Of a stretch of DNA of 64,000 nucleotides, positions 60,096 through 64,000 are shown in pieces; within the stretch, counting starts at the first letter, position 1, and the number at the start of each line of letters is the position of its first letter. Location of the stretch: the NCBI GenBank assembly GCA_002337055.1, contig DDFG01000001.1:37161-101160 (forward strand), read 5' to 3'. The DNA comes from Betaproteobacteria bacterium UBA1934 (GTDB taxonomy: Bacteria; Pseudomonadota; Gammaproteobacteria; Burkholderiales; Rhodocyclaceae). The notes beneath the pieces are model-generated. The model saw only the letters and a program-made list of their open reading frames with translations. It was not told the origin of the DNA and made no database searches. The position numbers were made by a program, and so were the translations under genes.

Positions 60096-61499
60096 ATGGC
60101 ATTTCTGATTGTGTTGGCGTCTTTGTGTTTTCTGATGTATGTCGCATATCGAGGACACAGCGTCATTTTGTTTGCACCGATAGCCGCGATGGGTGCGGTG
60201 CTGATGACCGATCCTACACTGGTCCTGCCCATGTTCACCGGCCTCTTTATGGACAAGATGGTCGTTTTCGTCAAACTCTATTTCCCGATCTTCTTGCTAG
60301 GTGCAGTTTTCGGCAAAGTCATCGAACTGGCCGGGTTCGCAAAATCCATTGTTAGTTTCGTAATCCGCACGATCGGGCGGGATCGCGCCATTCTGGCCAT
60401 TGTGCTGGCGTGCATTCTGCTGACCTATGGAGGCGTTTCGGTTTTCGTTGTGGTATTTGCCGTCTATCCATTTGCTGCCGAGATGTTTAGGGTGGGGGAA
60501 ATTCCCAAGCGGCTGATTCCAGGGGCGATTGCATTGGGTTCGTTCACCATTTCAATGGATGCGTTTCCAGGCACGCCACAGATCCAGAACGTAATCCCGA
60601 CCACCTTTTTCAAGACGACGATTTATGCCGCCCCATGGCTGGGCATTCTCGGCGGCACGCTGATCGTGATTGCGGGCATGGTCTATCTGGAATGGATGCG
60701 TCGTCGCGCGATGGCGGCAGGGGAAGGCTATGGCAGTGGCCACATCAACGAGCCCGAGTCATTCGATGATGGGCGTGATCACCTGCCGAATCCACTGGTG
60801 GCGATTTTGCCGCTGGTGATGGTAGCGGTTGCGAACAAGATATTTACAGAGATTATTCCAAGTGCATATGGCGAATCTCATCAATTTGTTCCGGCGGTGA
60901 TTGGAAAGGCTGCGCCTGTCGTCCAGAAGATATCCTCCGTCAAAGCGCTGTGGGCAGTCGAAGGAGCATTGCTGATCGGGATCGCGATCGTATTCCTGTT
61001 CGCTTTCAAGCATGTCGTCCATCGCTTTGCCGAAGGCAGCAAAGCTGCGATAGCGGGATCTCTGCTAGCGTCAATCAACACCGCGTCTGAGTATGGATAT
61101 GGTTCAGTGATCGCCGCTTTGCCGGGCTTTCTGATCATTGCGGATGCGCTGAGGAGCATCCCAAATCCGCTGATCAACGAAGCGATAACGGTGACCACAT
61201 TAGCGGGCGTCGTCGGGTCAGCCTCCGGCGGATTGGGCATTGCTTTGGCGGCGATGGCAGATACATTTGTCGCAAACGCGAACGCTGCTGGAATACCACT
61301 GGAGGTGATGCATCGGGTGGCATCGATGGCTTCGGGGGGGATGGATTCACTTCCGCACAATGGCGCGGTGATCACCTTGCTGGCCGTCACGGGTTTGACC
61401 CATCGGCAGTCATACAAGGATATCTTTGCAATCACCCTATTGAAAACGATTGGGGTTTTCGTGGTGATCGGCATCTACTACACAACGGGGATTGTATAG
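60096..61499 (+). CDS. GntP family permease (copy 2)
   Basis: The product has 467 aa and is closely similar along its whole length to the permease at 34340-35749. Shared blocks include FIVL-type N-termini (MAFLIVLASLCFLMYVAY), PGTPQIQNVIPTTFFKT, INTASEYGYGSVIAALPGF and SLPHNGAVITLL. Differences cluster in the loop around residues 225-275. It probably imports a carboxylate used by the flanking SDR, CoA-transferase and KASIII-like enzymes. GAGAGGGGG precedes the ATG. It is 40 bp before the MetX-like gene. Confidence 0.87.
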   Translation: MAFLIVLASLCFLMYVAYRGHSVILFAPIAAMGAVLMTDPTLVLPMFTGLFMDKMVVFVKLYFPIFLLGAVFGKVIELAGFAKSIVSFVIRTIGRDRAILAIVLACILLTYGGVSVFVVVFAVYPFAAEMFRVGEIPKRLIPGAIALGSFTISMDAFPGTPQIQNVIPTTFFKTTIYAAPWLGILGGTLIVIAGMVYLEWMRRRAMAAGEGYGSGHINEPESFDDGRDHLPNPLVAILPLVMVAVANKIFTEIIPSAYGESHQFVPAVIGKAAPVVQKISSVKALWAVEGALLIGIAIVFLFAFKHVVHRFAEGSKAAIAGSLLASINTASEYGYGSVIAALPGFLIIADALRSIPNPLINEAITVTTLAGVVGSASGGLGIALAAMADTFVANANAAGIPLEVMHRVASMASGGMDSLPHNGAVITLLAVTGLTHRQSYKDIFAITLLKTIGVFVVIGIYYTTGIV

Positions 61500-61539
61500 G
61501 GGTGGCACTCGGTTGGCCTCTTTGCAGCGGAGCATGACC

Positions 61540-62640
61540 ATGATCGTATCTCGACAGGTTTTCACACTACCCACTTTCAAAACCGCGTCCGGGCGCACAC
61601 TCAAAGAGGTTCGCATCGGATTCGAAACGTACGGGACACTCAATGACGCGCGCGACAACGCCATTCTGATCTGCCACTATTTCGGCGGCACCGCGCACGC
61701 CGCCGGCAAATATCAGGGAAGCGATCCGTTGCCAGGTTGGTGGGACAGTGTCATCGGGCCAGGTAAGGTATTTGATACAGATCGCTATTTCGTCGTGTGC
61801 AGTGACGTGCTTTGCTGCGTTCCCGTGTTTAACGGCCATGTTGTTACCACAGGGCCGGCGACTGTCAATCCCGAAACGGGTCAGCGATATGGACTCGATT
61901 TTCCGGTCATCCGCTACGTCGATTTGGTCCGGGTGCAGCGGGCGTTGTTGCTGTCGTTGGGAATTGATAAGCTGATTGCAGTTGCCGGGCCCTCTGCAGG
62001 CGCGTTTCAGTCCTTGCAATGGTCGGTTGAATTTCCGGAGGCGGTTCCTCGGGTGATCGCGGTCGTATCACCAGGTATCGGCATGGACGCTTCCACTTTG
62101 GCAGTCTCCGATATGTGGACGCGACCAATTCGCAATGACCCGGATTGGCGCAACGGTCAGTATGATCCCGAGCATCCACCTTTGTCCGGTATCGCAGAAG
62201 CATTGCGCATTGCCGCTGTGTCGGCGATGACCGAACCGACGGTTCGCCTGACTCTCGGCGATTTGGCACCGGCCGACCCTGACAAGAGCCCGGCTGACTC
62301 CATCCTTAATGATTTCTTGTCTGCCAGTTTGCTAAGGCAAGTGGGTGTGGCGCAGGCGAGGATTATGGATGCAAATCACTATCTTTACCTTGTGCGCGCA
62401 GGGCAGTTGTTCGATGTTGAAGGACAGTTGGCTGCGGCAAAAGCCAAGTATCTGTTCCTGCCGGTGCGCACTGATACGATTGCCACAGTGCCCATGAACG
62501 AGGATGCCGTGGCCAAGGTTCGCGCCGCCGGATTGCGTGCAGAGATGAAGGTAATCGAGACAGCCGGCGGACATCTAGACGGATTGACGCAAGTTGCAAC
62601 GGTGAATGAGACTATTTCCGCATTCTTGAACAGCGACTGA
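61540..62640 (+). CDS. MetX-like alpha/beta-hydrolase (acyltransferase family)
   Basis: The product is 366 aa of the homoserine-acetyltransferase-like alpha/beta-hydrolase family. The opening FETYGTLNDARDNAILICHY, GSDPLPGWWDSVIGPG and FDTDRYFVVCSDVL are MetX-like. The nucleophile elbow reads AGPSAGAFQSLQW where MetX has GGSMGGMQ. Candidate Asp (PVRTDTIA) and His (GGHLDGL) complete a triad. With only catabolic neighbours and the altered elbow, a hydrolase or transferase for another substrate is more likely than methionine synthesis. The ATG at 61540 is chosen: GGAG is seven bases away, against two for the ATG at 61534. Confidence 0.8.
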   Translation: MIVSRQVFTLPTFKTASGRTLKEVRIGFETYGTLNDARDNAILICHYFGGTAHAAGKYQGSDPLPGWWDSVIGPGKVFDTDRYFVVCSDVLCCVPVFNGHVVTTGPATVNPETGQRYGLDFPVIRYVDLVRVQRALLLSLGIDKLIAVAGPSAGAFQSLQWSVEFPEAVPRVIAVVSPGIGMDASTLAVSDMWTRPIRNDPDWRNGQYDPEHPPLSGIAEALRIAAVSAMTEPTVRLTLGDLAPADPDKSPADSILNDFLSASLLRQVGVAQARIMDANHYLYLVRAGQLFDVEGQLAAAKAKYLFLPVRTDTIATVPMNEDAVAKVRAAGLRAEMKVIETAGGHLDGLTQVATVNETISAFLNSD

Positions 62641-62654
62641 GCAGGTGGCAGCCA

Positions 62655-62686
62655 AGAAAAAATGGCGGCTTTACCGGGCCGCCATT
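62655..62686 (-). terminator. Terminator shared by valS and the MetX-like gene
   Basis: AATGGCGGC (62661-62669) pairs with GCCGCCATT (62678-62686) across an 8-nt loop. The minus strand continues with a T run (A run at about 62657-62662), so it suits valS best; it may also stop transcription from the convergent MetX-like gene. Confidence 0.8.
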
Positions 62687-62705
62687 CGTATATTGACCGG
62701 ATGAT

Positions 62706-64000
62706 TCACCCCAGCTTGATTCGCTGCGCCCGCAGTTTCTCCAGCAGCGCCGCAAACTCTTCCAGACGCTGCTTTTCCTGAGCGACGACGGCGGCTGGAG
62801 CACGCGCCACAAAGCTTTCGTTGCCGAGCTTGCTCTGCGCGATGCCGACCTGTTTCTCGATCTTCTCGATTTCCTTGTCGAGGCGTTCGCGTTCGGCAGC
62901 GACGTCGATTTCGACCTTCAGCATCAACCGCACCTCGCCGACAATGGCGACCGGGGCAACGTCGTCGCTCGGAATCTCGGCGACCAGCTGCACTTCCGAG
63001 AGCTTGCACAGCGCTTGCAGGATGGGCGCGAAGGAGGCGATGTCGTCACCGCCGCCAGCGACCAGCAGCGGCATGCGCTGGGCGGGCGAGAGGTTCATCT
63101 CGCCGCGCAGGTTGCGGCAGGCATAGGTCAGCGCCTTCAGGCGCTCGATCTTGCCTTCGCTGATCTCGTCGAGCTTGCCGAGATCGGCGCGCGGGTAAAG
63201 AGCCAGCATTACCGATTCGTGCGATTTGCGACCGGCGATGGGCGCCACCGTCTGCCACAGTTCCTCGGTGATGAAGGGGAGCAGCGGGTGGGCCAGGCGC
63301 AGCACGGTTTCCAGCACGCGTACCAGGGTGCGGCGCGCGGCGCGGGCTTCTGCCTCGGAGCCGGTGTTGATCTGCACCTTGGCGATTTCCAGATACCAGT
63401 CGCAGAACTCGTCCCAGACGAATTTGTAGATCGCTTGCGCCAGCAGGTCGAAACGGTAGTCGGTGAAATGTTGCTCGACTTCGGCCTCGACGCGTTGCAA
63501 CAGGCTGACGATCCAGCGGTCGGCGAAACTGAACGCCAGACGCGCCTCGCCGTTCGGTGCGCTGCACGCGCCGCTTTCGGTCTGGACGTGGTCGAGCGCC
63601 AGATCGTGACCTTCCACATTCATCAACACGAAGCGGGTGGCGTTCCACAGCTTGTTGCAGAAATTGCGGTAGCCGTCGCAGCGGTTCAGGTCGAACTTGA
63701 TATCGCGCCCCGGGCTGGCGAGGCTGGCGAAAGTGAAGCGCAGCGCATCGGTGCCGAAGGCGGGGATGCCCTCGGGGAACTCCTTGCGCGTCTTCTTGGC
63801 AATGCTTTCCGCCTGCTTGGGGTTCATCAGGCCGGTGGTGCGCTTCTGCACCAGCGCTTCGATGCCGATGCCGTCGATCAGGTCGATCGGGTCGAGCACG
63901 TTGCCCTTGGACTTGGACATCTTCTGGCCTTCCGCGTCGCGGATCAGGCCGTGCACATAGACGTGCTTGAACGGAATCTTGCCGGTGATGTGCTTGGTCA
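62706..64000 (-). CDS. valS: Valine-tRNA ligase, C-terminal part
   Basis: This is the 3' 1.3 kb of a class I aminoacyl-tRNA synthetase that runs out of the window on its 5' side. The signature AEGQKMSKSKGNVLDPIDLI contains KMSKS. The anticodon-binding helical domain (WDEFCDWYLEIAKVQI, HPLLPFITEELWQTVAP) follows. The C-terminal coiled-coil typical of ValRS (AERERLDKEIEKIEKQVGIA and LEEFAALLEKLRAQRIKLG) separates it from LeuRS and IleRS. No frameshift is seen in the part present. Confidence 0.95.
   Translation of the reverse strand, partial: TKHITGKIPFKHVYVHGLIRDAEGQKMSKSKGNVLDPIDLIDGIGIEALVQKRTTGLMNPKQAESIAKKTRKEFPEGIPAFGTDALRFTFASLASPGRDIKFDLNRCDGYRNFCNKLWNATRFVLMNVEGHDLALDHVQTESGACSAPNGEARLAFSFADRWIVSLLQRVEAEVEQHFTDYRFDLLAQAIYKFVWDEFCDWYLEIAKVQINTGSEAEARAARRTLVRVLETVLRLAHPLLPFITEELWQTVAPIAGRKSHESVMLALYPRADLGKLDEISEGKIERLKALTYACRNLRGEMNLSPAQRMPLLVAGGGDDIASFAPILQALCKLSEVQLVAEIPSDDVAPVAIVGEVRLMLKVEIDVAAERERLDKEIEKIEKQVGIAQSKLGNESFVARAPAAVVAQEKQRLEEFAALLEKLRAQRIKLG

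Noticed and set aside
61540..62640. Homoserine O-acetyltransferase MetX for methionine synthesis
   Set aside because: The nucleophile elbow is GPSAGAFQ where MetX has GGSMGGMQ, no metW follows, and all neighbours look catabolic. A MetX-like enzyme of unknown substrate is safer.
1..64000. CRISPR arrays, rRNA operons, prophage structural genes, insertion-sequence transposases
   Set aside because: No regularly spaced direct repeats, rRNA-like sequence, capsid/tail proteins or DDE/HUH transposases were seen on reading both strands.

Overview
The window looks like the chromosome of a betaproteobacterium, most likely Rhodocyclales (Azoarcus/Dechloromonas-like). I infer this from the gene families and order: ndk-rlmN-pilW-rodZ-ispG-hisS-yfgM-bamB-der-hfq-hflX-hflKC-hisZ-purA, a PEP-CTERM protein, MsrPQ, an APS-type cysH with a DUF934 gene, and a tRNA group I intron resembling the one I know from Azoarcus. 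No database search was possible, so all names rest on motif recognition.

Layout. 1-1380: the end of rlmD and a Bax-inhibitor-1 gene. 1381-4003: the standout locus. A tRNA-Ser(UGA) gene is cut in its T-loop by about 2.5 kb of AT-richer DNA. The insert carries a decayed tyrosine recombinase, a Tn3-type serine recombinase with res-like dyads, a small excalibur-domain gene, and a complete second tRNA-Ser(UGA). That second tRNA has its own promoter and terminator, and its anticodon is interrupted by a 214-nt group I intron. A truncated TnsD/TniQ-like gene lies next to it. 5021-6681: queD, a radical SAM gene and a small HTH gene behind a dyad-rich promoter. 7028-18569 (minus strand): sulfate assimilation in two blocks (cysDN; tauE-cysI-DUF934-cysH), separated by a PEP-CTERM protein, a FIST/hybrid-kinase pair and an ankyrin gene. 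18746-23455: a probable type XI (Slam-like) secretion pair. 23678-33907: a PAS-GGDEF protein, msrPQ, tpx, recQ, a DUF1800/DUF1501 pair, an AhpD-like gene and hypA. 34340-35749: a GntP-type permease. 35904-51180: a long, tightly packed housekeeping block, mostly with ATGA overlaps. 51210-55733: a GNAT gene, moaC, an M48 protease, a TusA-like gene and pabBC. 55730-62640: a candidate catabolic island (PAS-LuxR regulator, SDR, CoA-transferase, KASIII-like enzyme, second GntP permease, MetX-like enzyme). 62706-64000: the 3' part of valS.

How the parts work together. CysDN activates sulfate to APS, CysH reduces APS to sulfite, CysI reduces sulfite to sulfide, and the TauE/SafE protein moves a sulfur anion. 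The two cys transcription units share an identical 8-bp box at nearly the same distance from their first start codon. In the tRNA locus the insert disrupts an isoacceptor gene and supplies the same isoacceptor, so the host would depend on a self-splicing RNA to read UCA codons unless another copy exists elsewhere. In the 55.7-62.6 kb island, import, CoA activation, SDR redox chemistry and a thiolase-like condensation/cleavage step fit the use of a short hydroxy- or keto-acid, but the substrate cannot be read from the sequence.
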